Below are positions 24,661 through 34,800 of a DNA stretch of 38,331 bases, piece by piece (the first letter of the stretch is position 1; every line of letters starts with the position of its first letter). Origin of the DNA: Bacteroidales bacterium (GTDB lineage Bacteria > Bacteroidota > Bacteroidia > Bacteroidales > UBA932); the NCBI GenBank assembly GCA_017615435.1, contig JAGAAF010000004.1:1-38331 (forward strand). Reading direction: 5' to 3'. Made by a program: the position numbers and the translations under genes. The notes beneath the pieces were generated by a model. The model searched no databases. It worked only from the letters and a program-made list of their open reading frames with translations, and was not told the origin of the DNA.

Positions 24661-25738
24661 GCTTACTACCATCGCGGCCGCGCTGCTCGCATTCGCCGCC
24701 ACTGCTTCCGCGCAGGTTTTCTACAATGCAGACGAGCTGCCGCTCTATGGCAAAGCCCGTCAGGACACCAAAGAGCGCTACGAGCGTCTGCCCGCCGAGT
24801 TCGAAGGCCGCTCACGCGACGCCGTCTGGTATCTCGGCCGCAACAGCGCCGGACTATATATCCGCTTCCGCTCGAACAGCACCGCCATCTGGTGCCGCTG
24901 GACCGCGAAGTTCGGCAACCATATGAACCATCAGACGCTGGTGGGCACGCGTGGCGTGGATCTTTACACCCTCACGGCAAAGAACGAATGGCGTTTTATG
25001 GCGGCCGGCAAACCGAGCATTAACGACAAGACCACCACCGACAGGATAATCGGCAATATGACCCCGGAGTGGCGCGAGTATATGCTCTATCTGCCGCTGT
25101 ACGACGGGGTCACATCGCTGGAAATAGGAGTGGATTCGACGGCAACTGTCGAGCAACCCTTAGTCGATTTGCCTCGCACGGAGAAGCCCATCGTGATGTA
25201 TGGCACCAGCATTCTTCAGGGTGGCTGCGCGAACCGCCCGGGTATGTGCCACACCAGCATTATTTCCCGCCGGCTGAACCGGGAGGTAATAAATTTAGGC
25301 TTCAGCGGAAATGCCCTTCTTGATTACGAAATAGCTGAGCTGATTGCTGCAGTTAAAGACCCCGCTCTTATCGTTTTCGATTATGTGCCCAACGCCTGGG
25401 ACTATCTGATCAGCGGAGAAGAAGGCGAGAAGTTTTATCGCATAGTTCGCGACGCCCATCCGGATGTCCCGATCCTTTTCCTGGAAGATCCTCACTTCTC
25501 ACACTATGAGTGGGATAGCTTCATCAGGGGTGACGTCGACAAGAAGAACGCGGCTCAGCGCGCACTGTTCAAAAAACTCAAGAAACAGGGCGAGAAGAAC
25601 ATCTGGTATGTCAAGTCCGATGATATGGTCGGCCACGACAACGAGCCCTTCGTGGAGAGCACCCATTTCACCGACCTCGGAATGATGCGCTACGCCGAAT
25701 GGCTCCTCCCGCACATCAAAAAGCATATGAAGAAATAA
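24653..25738 (+). CDS. SGNH/GDSL hydrolase with N-terminal beta-sandwich
   Basis: A 361-residue secreted protein with a signal peptide ending A-S-A-Q. Residues about 20-175 form a beta-rich accessory domain seen in Bacteroides SGNH hydrolases (W-Y-L-G-R-N-S-A-G, G-V-D-L-Y). The hydrolase domain opens with V-M-Y-G-T-S-I-L-Q-G-G, so block I is G-T-S rather than G-D-S, with Ser186 as nucleophile. It continues with N-L-G-F-S-G-N-A and ends with S-T-H-F-T-D (His338). G-T-S at this point is usual for the GDSL_3-like branch and not a sign of inactivation. It starts inside the previous esterase gene. Likely a second esterase with different ester or position specificity; substrate unknown. Confidence 0.8.
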   Translation: MNKLTTIAAALLAFAATASAQVFYNADELPLYGKARQDTKERYERLPAEFEGRSRDAVWYLGRNSAGLYIRFRSNSTAIWCRWTAKFGNHMNHQTLVGTRGVDLYTLTAKNEWRFMAAGKPSINDKTTTDRIIGNMTPEWREYMLYLPLYDGVTSLEIGVDSTATVEQPLVDLPRTEKPIVMYGTSILQGGCANRPGMCHTSIISRRLNREVINLGFSGNALLDYEIAELIAAVKDPALIVFDYVPNAWDYLISGEEGEKFYRIVRDAHPDVPILFLEDPHFSHYEWDSFIRGDVDKKNAAQRALFKKLKKQGEKNIWYVKSDDMVGHDNEPFVESTHFTDLGMMRYAEWLLPHIKKHMKK

Positions 25739-25785
25739 ACTATCCTTTTTTCTTCGTAAATTAGAGGACTAAACCGCAGAGTTGG

Positions 25786-27948
25786 ATGAAGATACTGAAA
25801 CTTACCCTGATAATCGCCCTGGCCGGGGCGCTTGTGTCGTGCCGTACGGCAGATGAGAAGACGGCCGCCGCGCTGGCGGGCCGCATACTTGGACCGCAGG
25901 CCAAATCGATAGTTTTCGAGCAGATTGCATCCGATAAGGATGAATATGAACTTAGTCAGAAAGGTTCAAAGATCCTGATCAGGGGAAATAACGCCAATTC
26001 GATGGCGGTCGGACTCAACAGATATCTTCAGGAGTACTGCCTTACCAACGTCAGCTGGTACCATTTCAATCCTATCGAACTCCCGGAAACGCTTCCGGAA
26101 ATCGCGGCGACAGTCAAGGCAGAAGCAGAAGTCCCGGACAGGTTCTTCCTTAACTATTGCACGTTTGGCTACACGATGGCGTGGTGGAAATGGGAGCAGT
26201 GGGAGAGGTTCATCGACTGGATGGCGCTGAACGGAGTGAATATGCCGCTCGCGATTACAGGTCAGGAAGCGGTGTGGCAGAAAGTGTGGCGCAAGTATGG
26301 CCTGAGCGACGAGCAGATCAAATCATTCTTCGTGGGCCCGGCGCACCTGCCGTGGCAGAGGATGTGCAACCTGGACAGATGGCAGGGGCCGCTGCCGCAG
26401 GGATGGATCGACGGTCAGGCGAAGCTGCAGAAGAAGATCCTTAAGCGGGAGCGGGCCCTTAATATGACGCCCGTGCTGCCCGCCTTTGCCGGACACGTTC
26501 CCGCCGAACTGGCTGAAGTCACCCCCGAAAAGATCGACACTTTCCGCGTGAGCTACTGGGGCGGCTTTGCAGACAAATACCGCTGCACCTTCCTTAGCCC
26601 TATGGATCCCATATATGCGCGAATTCAAAAGGACTTCCTTGAAGAGCAGACGAAAATGTACGGAACGGACCACATTTATGGCGTGGACCCGTTCAACGAG
26701 GTGGACGCTCCGTTCTGGGATCCAGAGACCCTCGCCAAAATCTCGAAGGGCATCTTCGATTCTATGACGGCGGTCGACCCCGACGCGGTCTGGCTGCAGA
26801 TGGGCTGGCTCTTCTGGGCCGACCAGCAGCACTGGAGCGACGAAAACATCAAGGCCTATCTCACCGCCGTGCCTCAGGGCAGGATGATAATCCTGGACTA
26901 TTTCTGCGATGCGACCCAGATCTGGAAGCGCACGGAGAGCTTCTACGGCCAGCCGTTCATATGGTGCTACCTGGGCAACTTCGGCGGTATGACCGGAATC
27001 GAAGGCGATTATCATCAGAATGCAGAATGGCTCGCCGAAACGAAGGCGAATGCCGGCCCCGGCTTCGTGGGGCTCGGCAGCACGCTGGAAGGTTTCGGCG
27101 TGAATGAGCCGGTCTATGAAGCCGTGCTTCAGCAGGCCTGGAGCAACGCTATGCCGGTGGACGAATACATAGACAACGTCGCCGACAGACATTTGGGCTA
27201 TTCCGACCCCGCATTCAGACAGTACTGGCATATGCACGCGGACAAGGTCAGCGTCACCCATTCGAAGACTTCCAGCTCGAGCATAATCTGCGCCCATCCC
27301 AACCTTGAGGGCTTCTGGCATTGGACAACCCTGTTCAACAGGGGCTATGATCCCAAGGATCTGGAGGAAGCATTGGCAATACTCGAGACCGTCAATGGCT
27401 CGTCGGACTACTTCAAGTTCGACCTTGCAAATGCAAGAAGGCAAGTTATAGACAACAAAGCCCTCGCAGTTCGCGACAAGTTCACGCAGGCCTATCAGCA
27501 GGGCGATCGCGCGGCGATGGTAGCAGCCTCCGAGGAGTTCCTCGGACTGTGCGACGAACTCGCCGCGGTGCTGAAGACTCGCCGTGAGTTCGCGCTCTGC
27601 GACTGGATCAATGATGCGCGCAGCTGGGGCAAGACCCTTCCGGAGAAGGATTACTACGAAATGAACGCCCGCACCCTCATAAGCGTCTGGGGCGATTCGT
27701 TCCACCTCTCAGACTATGCCAACCGCGACTGGGACGGCCTGGTGGAGACTTACTACAAAGTCCGCTGGAGAATGTTCTTCGACGCCGTGCTGGCTGCCTT
27801 CGACGCCGGCGAGCCCTTCGTGAATCCGAAGAGCACCGGTTATGTGGGCACTACCGCGCAGGGCAGCGCCGAGGGCGTCGAAGGCAGGGCCCTTCAGTTC
27901 GACAGGGATATTTGGGATTTCGAATGCCATTGGGCACATATCAGATAG
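25786..27948 (+). CDS. GH89 alpha-N-acetylglucosaminidase (NAGLU family)
   Basis: A 720-residue lipoprotein (lipid Cys19, L-V-S-C-R) covering the full NAGLU fold: small N-terminal domain, (alpha/beta)8 catalytic barrel from about 115, and helical C-terminal domain. Family motifs are Y-C-T-F-G-Y-T-M-A-W-W-K-W-E-Q-W-E, L-P-A-F-A-G-H-V-P, D-P-F-N-E-V-D-A-P-F with Glu305, and G-L-G-S-T-L-E-G-F-G-V-N-E with Glu435. The two glutamates are 130 residues apart, the same spacing as the human catalytic pair (Glu316/Glu446). It removes terminal alpha-GlcNAc, as found in heparan/heparin, some mucins and some bacterial polymers. A 47-base gap precedes it with a weak -7-like TAAATTAG (25757-25764); the next gene starts 1 base after its stop. 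Confidence 0.95.
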   Translation: MKILKLTLIIALAGALVSCRTADEKTAAALAGRILGPQAKSIVFEQIASDKDEYELSQKGSKILIRGNNANSMAVGLNRYLQEYCLTNVSWYHFNPIELPETLPEIAATVKAEAEVPDRFFLNYCTFGYTMAWWKWEQWERFIDWMALNGVNMPLAITGQEAVWQKVWRKYGLSDEQIKSFFVGPAHLPWQRMCNLDRWQGPLPQGWIDGQAKLQKKILKRERALNMTPVLPAFAGHVPAELAEVTPEKIDTFRVSYWGGFADKYRCTFLSPMDPIYARIQKDFLEEQTKMYGTDHIYGVDPFNEVDAPFWDPETLAKISKGIFDSMTAVDPDAVWLQMGWLFWADQQHWSDENIKAYLTAVPQGRMIILDYFCDATQIWKRTESFYGQPFIWCYLGNFGGMTGIEGDYHQNAEWLAETKANAGPGFVGLGSTLEGFGVNEPVYEAVLQQAWSNAMPVDEYIDNVADRHLGYSDPAFRQYWHMHADKVSVTHSKTSSSSIICAHPNLEGFWHWTTLFNRGYDPKDLEEALAILETVNGSSDYFKFDLANARRQVIDNKALAVRDKFTQAYQQGDRAAMVAASEEFLGLCDELAAVLKTRREFALCDWINDARSWGKTLPEKDYYEMNARTLISVWGDSFHLSDYANRDWDGLVETYYKVRWRMFFDAVLAAFDAGEPFVNPKSTGYVGTTAQGSAEGVEGRALQFDRDIWDFECHWAHIR

Positions 27949-27949
27949 T

Positions 27950-29926
27950 ATGAAAAGAATCATCATAGCAATCATAACGTTTGCGGCGCTCGGCGCCTGC
28001 GCCCCGGTCGAGACGGGCAACACCGTCACCTCTCCCGACGGCAGCCTGAAAGTGACCGTAGACGCGGTGGATGGGAACCTCTGCTACAATGTCGTCAAAG
28101 ACAACGATACCATCATCGCAAATTCCCGACTCGGCTTCGAGCTGATGGGAGGCAATGTGCTTGGCACCCGTACCGAAGTCCTGGACATCACCCGCACAAA
28201 GGTCGATGAAAAATGGGAAACCGTCTGGGGAGAACAGCGTGTCATCAAAGACAAGCACAACGGAGCAGTGTTCCACACTGCCTGGCTGGATGTGGAGGTG
28301 CGCGTGTTTGACGACGGCTTCGGCTTCCGTTACATATTCCCGGAGAGCCTCGGCAATATCGCCATCAGGGACGAACTTACCGAGTTCCGTTTCACTCGTG
28401 ACGACCACAAAGCGTGGTGGCTTCCGGAAAGCATCCCTTACTATGAGTCCTATGGCAACCATACCGCCTTCAACGAAATCGACTGCGCGCACACGCCGTT
28501 CACCATCGAGGGCGCGGATGGCCGTTTCTACACCATCCACGAAGCGGCGCTGCTGGACTTCTCGAAGATGAACCTCGTGCCCGAGAGCAAGAGCGCGCTG
28601 AAGGCGACTCTGGTGCCCTGGTCTGACGGCACGGCAGTCTATGTGGGCAAAACCAGGACAACCCCCTGGCGCACTATGATAGTCACCGACCGCACCGGCG
28701 GGCTGATTGAATCGCGACTGATGCTCAACCTCAACGAGCCGTGCAAGATAGAAGATACCTCCTGGATCAAGCCCGGTAAATACATAGGAATCTGGTGGAT
28801 ACTTCACAAGTTCCTTTACACCTGGTACTACGATCCGCTTAACCCGGAGGGCCACGGCGCCACAACCGAGCGCACGAAGCAGTATATCGATTTCGCTGCG
28901 GCGAACAACTTCAGCGGAGTGCTGGTGGAGGGCTGGAACCTCGGATGGAACGGCGACTGGATGAAGAACCACAACTTCAGTTTCACGCAGGCCTATCCGG
29001 ACTATGACTTCGACGCCATTATGAAATATGCGGCGAGCAAGGGCGTCCAGATGATAATCCACAACGAAACCGCCGCCGACACTCAGAACTACTTCGCCCA
29101 GATTGACGATGCCTACTCGCTCTACCAGAGCTATGGTATGCATTATGTCAAGACCGGTAACGTCAACGAACTGATGGACGGCATCGAAGCCCACGACGGA
29201 CAGTACGGCGTGAACAAGCTCCACGAAATAGTGGAAAAGGCGGCCGAGTATCAGATCTGCATCGACGAGCACGAGCCGTGCATCCCCACCGGCGTCTGCC
29301 GCACGTGGCCGAACCTAATGACGGGCGAAGCCATACGCGGGCAGGAGCACGATGCGTGGGAAGTGGACGGCGGCAACACCCCCGAGCACACGACGGTCGC
29401 ACCGTTCCTTCGCGGCCTCGCCGGCCCTATGGACTTTACCTTCGGCACGTTCGACTTCTCGAACCCGGTGAACCCGCAGTGCCGCACGCGCACAACGATT
29501 GCCAAGCAGCTTGCCGAATACGTGGTTATCTACAGTCCGCTGCAGATGGCCAACGACGACCCGTCGGCCTATGAGGGCGTGAAAGCGTTCGATTTCATAC
29601 GCGATGTCCCGACCGACTGGGAGCAGACGAAGGTAATAGACGCGGTAATCGGCGATTACATCATAACCGCACGCCAGGAGCGCGGTGGCACCGATTGGTT
29701 CCTCGGCGCGATTACGGACGAGAACGCACGCGAACTCAGCGTGCCGCTCACTTTCCTCGGAAAGGGCAAGTGGCTGGCGCAGATCTATTCGGACGCGGCT
29801 GACGCTTCGTATGAGGACAACCCCACGGCGGTGGATTACACCGAGAGGGAAGTCAGCGCGAAGGATGTGCTTGAACTTAAACTTGCGACTTCGGGCGGAA
29901 CGGCAATCAGATTCATAAAGAAATGA
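27950..29926 (+). CDS. GH97 glycosidase, inverting (SusB-like) type
   Basis: A 658-residue lipoprotein. Start 27950 follows the GH89 stop by one base and gives lipid Cys17 (L-G-A-C-A). The N-terminal GH97 super-sandwich begins T-S-P-D-G-S-L-K-V-T-V; the catalytic barrel carries L-V-E-G-W-N-L-G-W. The residues used by inverting GH97 enzymes such as Bacteroides SusB are all present: H-N-E-T with Glu373, D-E-H-E-P with Glu442 (general base position), and R-G-Q-E-H with Glu466 (acid position), with the 442-466 spacing equal to SusB 508-532. It should hydrolyse an alpha-glucoside or related alpha-hexoside with inversion. P-C-I-P-T-G replaces the usual A-V-R-P-T-G, so specificity may differ from SusB. 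Confidence 0.92.
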   Translation: MKRIIIAIITFAALGACAPVETGNTVTSPDGSLKVTVDAVDGNLCYNVVKDNDTIIANSRLGFELMGGNVLGTRTEVLDITRTKVDEKWETVWGEQRVIKDKHNGAVFHTAWLDVEVRVFDDGFGFRYIFPESLGNIAIRDELTEFRFTRDDHKAWWLPESIPYYESYGNHTAFNEIDCAHTPFTIEGADGRFYTIHEAALLDFSKMNLVPESKSALKATLVPWSDGTAVYVGKTRTTPWRTMIVTDRTGGLIESRLMLNLNEPCKIEDTSWIKPGKYIGIWWILHKFLYTWYYDPLNPEGHGATTERTKQYIDFAAANNFSGVLVEGWNLGWNGDWMKNHNFSFTQAYPDYDFDAIMKYAASKGVQMIIHNETAADTQNYFAQIDDAYSLYQSYGMHYVKTGNVNELMDGIEAHDGQYGVNKLHEIVEKAAEYQICIDEHEPCIPTGVCRTWPNLMTGEAIRGQEHDAWEVDGGNTPEHTTVAPFLRGLAGPMDFTFGTFDFSNPVNPQCRTRTTIAKQLAEYVVIYSPLQMANDDPSAYEGVKAFDFIRDVPTDWEQTKVIDAVIGDYIITARQERGGTDWFLGAITDENARELSVPLTFLGKGKWLAQIYSDAADASYEDNPTAVDYTEREVSAKDVLELKLATSGGTAIRFIKK

Positions 29927-31881
29927 GAAGGCTCTTATCGGTCATAGTACTCTGCGCGCTCGCGACGTTCAGCCTGGGAGCGAGGGATTATGTACTCTCT
30001 TCACCGGACGGGACGCTGAAGATCAAGGTCAGCGACGGGCCGAAGCTCGTATGGAGCGTCCAGAAGAGCGGTGCCACGGTTATGGACCCGAGCGAGATTG
30101 CCCTTGACGTGAAGGACCACGGCAGGCTGGGTCCCGGTTCGAAGGTGGTCAAGCTTGCCCGCAGGGAGATCGATCAGAAGCTCACGGCCGTCGTGCCCAC
30201 CAAGTTCCGCGAGGTGCGCGACCGCTGCAACGAGATGACCCTCCGTATGAGGGGCGGCTGGTATGTGGTGTTCAGGGCCTATGACAACGGTGCGGCCTAC
30301 CGCTTCGCGACCGGTTTCGAAGGAGGTATAGAGGTTCTTGGCGAGACTTCCGAGTGGAGGCTGCCTTCCGGCTCGAAAGTTTATTGGGCTAACGAGAAGA
30401 ATCCAGATTATATCACACACTGCGAGGCTTTCTTCAAGGAGAAGGTGCTCGACGAGGTGGGAACCGATACTTATTCCTTCCTGCCTATGAGCGTGAAGAC
30501 GCCCGAGGGCATCAGGGTGGTCATCACGGAAACGGACCTGCTGGACTACCCGAATATGATGCTTCGGAGCGCGGGCGGAGGGGTGCTGGCGGCGGAGTTC
30601 CCGCACGTCATCGACGGGTGCGAGATGCGCACCGATCGTGACGTGACGGTGACGATGCTCGCCGATTGCATCGCCCGCACCCAGGGCGCCCGCGCATACC
30701 CGTGGAGGATACTCTGCGTGGGTTCAGACCGCGACTTGCTGGAAAACACCCTCGCGTGGCAGCTCGCTTCGCCCGAGGAACCGGGCGACTGGAGCTGGCT
30801 TAAACCCGGCAAAATCAGTTGGGAATGGTGGTCGGCAATCAACGTGTTCGGAGTGGACTTCAAGGCTGGAGTTAATACGGACACTTACAAGTATTTCATC
30901 GATTTCGCGGCAAAGTATGGCCTGGAGTACATCCTGCTGGATGAGGGTTGGTCGGCTTCGACCCTTAATATCGTTGAGGCGAAACCCGACCTCGACCTTC
31001 AGGCGCTTATCGATTACGGAAAGTCGAAAGGTGTGGGAGTGGTACTCTGGACTTTGTGGACTCCGATGATGCGGGACCTCGAGAACATATTGGACGTGTA
31101 TGCTGGCTGGGGAGTTGCCGGCATAAAGGTGGACTTTATGCAGATGCAGGACCAGAATATGGTAAACTTCTACGAGCGTGTCGCCAGGGAGTGCGCAAAG
31201 CGTAAACTTTTGGTTGACTACCACGGCGCGTACAAGCCCGCCGGCCTGCAGAGAAAGTACCCGAATGCGATGACCTTCGAGGGTGTTCACGGTATGGAGC
31301 ACGACAAGGACTCCGCCGACATCTCGCCGGACCACGATATGGTCCTGCCGTTTACCCGTATGGTAGCCGGCCCTATGGACTACACCCCGGGCGCGGTGAA
31401 CAATGCAACCAAGGATGATTACAGCCCGCTTTGGTATCACCCGATGAGCCAGGGAACCCGTTCGCATCAGGTGGCGCTCTTCGTTTCCTATGAGAGTCCG
31501 CTTATGATGCTCTGCGACACTCCGTCCAAGTACTATCAGGCTCCTGAATACACGGAGTATCTGGCGCAGATCCCCACGATTTGGGAGGAGACCGTCGCTC
31601 AGGAGGCCGAAGCAGGGGAGTATCTGCTGATGTCCCGCAAGACTTCCGACGGCCGCTGGTACTCGGCTGGCCTTACCAACTGGAGCGGACGTGAACTTAC
31701 GCTTGACACTTCATTCCTCGGCGGCGGGCAGTGGGAAGCCCGCATCCACAAAGACGGCGTCAATGCCGACGTCTGGGCCGAGGACTATAAAATAGAAACT
31801 GTTACCGTCACTGCAGGGGACCAGCTTCCAGTGGTGATGGCAAAGGGCGGCGGATGGGTCGCAGAATTCGTTAAAAAATGA
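29923..31881 (+). CDS. GH97 glycosidase, retaining (alpha-galactosidase-like) type
   Basis: A 652-residue secreted protein with a Sec signal ending near L-G-A-R-D, overlapping the first GH97 gene by 4 bases (ATGA). The N-terminal domain starts V-L-S-S-P-D-G-T-L-K-I-K-V. In the barrel the inverting-type glutamates are absent; instead I-K-V-D-F-M places Asp404 where retaining GH97 enzymes (for example BtGH97b) have the nucleophile, and T-F-E-G-V-H-G supplies a likely acid/base Glu453. Known retaining members are alpha-galactosidases, though others are uncharacterised. Next to the inverting GH97 it probably attacks a different alpha-hexosyl residue of the same glycan. It is soluble, not lipid-anchored, unlike its neighbour, and it overlaps the next gene by 4 bases. 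Confidence 0.92.
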   Translation: MRRLLSVIVLCALATFSLGARDYVLSSPDGTLKIKVSDGPKLVWSVQKSGATVMDPSEIALDVKDHGRLGPGSKVVKLARREIDQKLTAVVPTKFREVRDRCNEMTLRMRGGWYVVFRAYDNGAAYRFATGFEGGIEVLGETSEWRLPSGSKVYWANEKNPDYITHCEAFFKEKVLDEVGTDTYSFLPMSVKTPEGIRVVITETDLLDYPNMMLRSAGGGVLAAEFPHVIDGCEMRTDRDVTVTMLADCIARTQGARAYPWRILCVGSDRDLLENTLAWQLASPEEPGDWSWLKPGKISWEWWSAINVFGVDFKAGVNTDTYKYFIDFAAKYGLEYILLDEGWSASTLNIVEAKPDLDLQALIDYGKSKGVGVVLWTLWTPMMRDLENILDVYAGWGVAGIKVDFMQMQDQNMVNFYERVARECAKRKLLVDYHGAYKPAGLQRKYPNAMTFEGVHGMEHDKDSADISPDHDMVLPFTRMVAGPMDYTPGAVNNATKDDYSPLWYHPMSQGTRSHQVALFVSYESPLMMLCDTPSKYYQAPEYTEYLAQIPTIWEETVAQEAEAGEYLLMSRKTSDGRWYSAGLTNWSGRELTLDTSFLGGGQWEARIHKDGVNADVWAEDYKIETVTVTAGDQLPVVMAKGGGWVAEFVKK

Positions 31882-34800
31882 TGAAAAAAATATTTTTCAG
31901 TCTGTTTGCGCTGCTTCTGGGCGCGAATCTCTTCGCTTCCACGTTCGTGGTGAGCGGCCACGTCTATGACCAGGCCGGCAAGCCCGTCCCGGACGTGAAG
32001 GTAACCGACGGTTACAAGTTCGTCCGCACGGACGAGGCCGGCGCGTACGAAATCGACGCCCACGACGACGCCCGGTTCGTTTACCTCACTATCCCTGCAG
32101 GCTTTGAGGCGCCGGAATGGCACTCGGCCCCTCTGTTCTACCGTGAGCTCGTTCGCGAAGGAAAGGGCCAGACTGCGGACTTCAACCTCGTGCGTACCGG
32201 CGCCGATGAAACCCGCCATATGTTCGTGGTATGGGCGGATGTGCAGGTCTATGAGGAGCAGGAGATAGAATATGTGAAGCAGGCGGCGGCGGACGCGGCG
32301 CAGGTGGCCGACGAAGCGGGCGTGCCCGCTTTCGGTGTCTCCTGCGGCGACATAGCCGGCGACTGGTGGAGCGGAATGACTCTTGACATTCAGAAGGCCA
32401 CTGCTGAAACAGGATTCCCGTTCTTCACCCTGATGGGCAACCACGACTACAAAGGCGATACGCAGACCGATGAGGACTCCAAGAAACTGTATACCGACCT
32501 TTTCGGCCCGACATATTACTCGTTCGACAAGGGCAAGGTGCACTACATAGTGATGGACGACGTGTTCAATTACGTCCGCCACTATATCGGTTACATCGGG
32601 AAGCATCAGCTGGAGTGGATCAAGCGCGACCTCGCGGACGTGCCGGAAGGCAGTCTGGTGGTCCTGTTCTCTCACATCCCCACCTACAGCTGGGAGGCCG
32701 TCGAGGGCAGATGGAAAGACGAACGTTTCAACGACATCCTTACCAACCGCCAGGCCCTTTACGACATCCTGAAGCCCTACAACGCGCACATCTGCTCTGC
32801 GCATAAGCACTTCGCAGAGAACTATGAGATCGCCCCTAACCTTATGGAGCACAACCACGCTCCGCTGAGCGGTCTCTTCTGGCAGGCGATGATGGCCTCC
32901 GACGGAGTGCCGTGGGGCTACTACGTCTACGAAGTGGACGGTTCCGACCTTAAATGGTACTTCAAACCGGTGGGTATGCCGAAGACCTGCCAGTTCAGCG
33001 CCTACCGTGTGGGTGAAGATCCCGAAAAGCCGGAATGCATAGTTGCCAACGTGTGGAACTACGACTCGAAGTGGAAAGTGGAATGGAGCGAGAACGGTAT
33101 GCCGAGGGGCGCGATGGAACGCTATACCGGTCACGACCGCGCCATCCAGAAGGACATTCAGGACCGCTGCGAGAAGGAATACAAGTGGAAGTATCTGGAT
33201 GCAGCCAACTCCGTGCACCTCTTCAGCGCAACTCCCGAAAGTGCGGATTCATACATAGAGATAACCGTAACGGACCGCTTCGGCAATGTGTCGAAGTGGA
33301 ACAACTCCCGCCTGATTTACAAGACGGACGCTTACACCTGGAACTCCGACAATATCGTTGAGGGCCCGGTTGAAGCGAAGGCGCAGACGATTCAGAAGCA
33401 TCCGGAATACGGCACTTATGTGGGTGCAAGCCGCCTTGAGACCTATCTCTATAACCTCGCGATTCACGAGCTGACCCTCGACAAGGAGAAGGACGGAACC
33501 TACCGTACCGGCCAGTACTGGGCGGGCGTGTGGACACGCGATATGTCCTACAGCGCCATCCTCTCGCTGGCCCACGTGGATCCGGATGGAATGAAGGCCT
33601 GTCTGCTCAGGAAGGTAGACAAGAAGAACCGCATCATTCAGGATACTGGCACCGGCGGATCGTGGCCGTGCAGCACCGACCGTGAGGTCTGGGCCGCAGC
33701 CGCGTGGGAAATCTACCTCGAGACTGGCAGCGACGCCTGGCTCAAGCAGGTCTACCACATCATTCGCCGCAGCCTTGAGGCTGACCGGGTGACGGCCTTC
33801 AATCCCGTCACCGGCCTCTACCGCGGCGAATCGTCGTTCATCGACTGGCGCCAGCAGAGCTATCCGAGCTGGATGCAGCCCGTGGACATAGCCGAGAGCG
33901 AATGCCTCGGCACGAACGCAGTCTTCTACCGTGCGCTCGACGTTCTGGCGAAGATGGGCGAAAAGCTGAACCACAAGAGTGATGCGAAGAAGTTCGCAGC
34001 CCAGGCCGAACAGCTCAAGGAAGCTATCAACACCCGCCTCTGGATGGAGGACAAGGGCTATTATGCCCAGTATATCTACGGCCGAAATTCGCGCGTCCTC
34101 AGTCCTCGCAGCGAGACTCTCGGCGAAGCGCTCTGCATCCTTTGGGGCATAGCTGACGAGCGCAAGGCCGCGGCGATAATGGAGAAGATGCCGGTGGCGC
34201 CTTACGGCCCGGCAGTCTTCTCGCCCCAGATCGCCGCGCGCGACAGCGCTTACCACAACAACGGCATATGGCCCTTCGTCACGTCCTTCTACGGACAGGC
34301 GGCGGCCAAGGCGGGCAACCGCGCCGCGTTGCTCCACGCCCTGGGCTCGAACGCCCGCGCCGCCGCCGTCTTCGGCTCGAATATGGAGAATATGGTCGCC
34401 ACGGACGGCAGCATTCGCACGGCGCTGGATTCGCCGCGCCAGCTGTGGAGCATAGCCGGTTACATAGGCCTGACCCGCAGCGCGCTGCTCGGTATCACCT
34501 ACGAACCGAACGGTATCAGGTTCGCGCCGGCAGTGCCCGCTTCGATGGAGGGAGCCCGCTCGCTCAGCGGCCTGAAGTACCGCGGGATGACGCTCAATGT
34601 CAGCGTAATCGGCGAGGGTACGATCATCCGCAGCTTCAAACTCGACGGTCAGGACGCAGATCCGTTCGTGCCGAACACGCTCACGGGCGAGCATAGCGTT
34701 CAGATCGTGATGGGCAGCGACTACTACGCCGCTCCCGACAAGGTGACCGTGCTGCCGGTGCAGTTCGACATCGACTTCCCGCGCGTGCGCTGCGAAGGCA

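Noticed and set aside
24653..25738. Inactive esterase because block I reads G-T-S instead of G-D-S
   Set aside because: G-T-S is usual in this branch of SGNH hydrolases, and the serine and C-terminal histidine are present.
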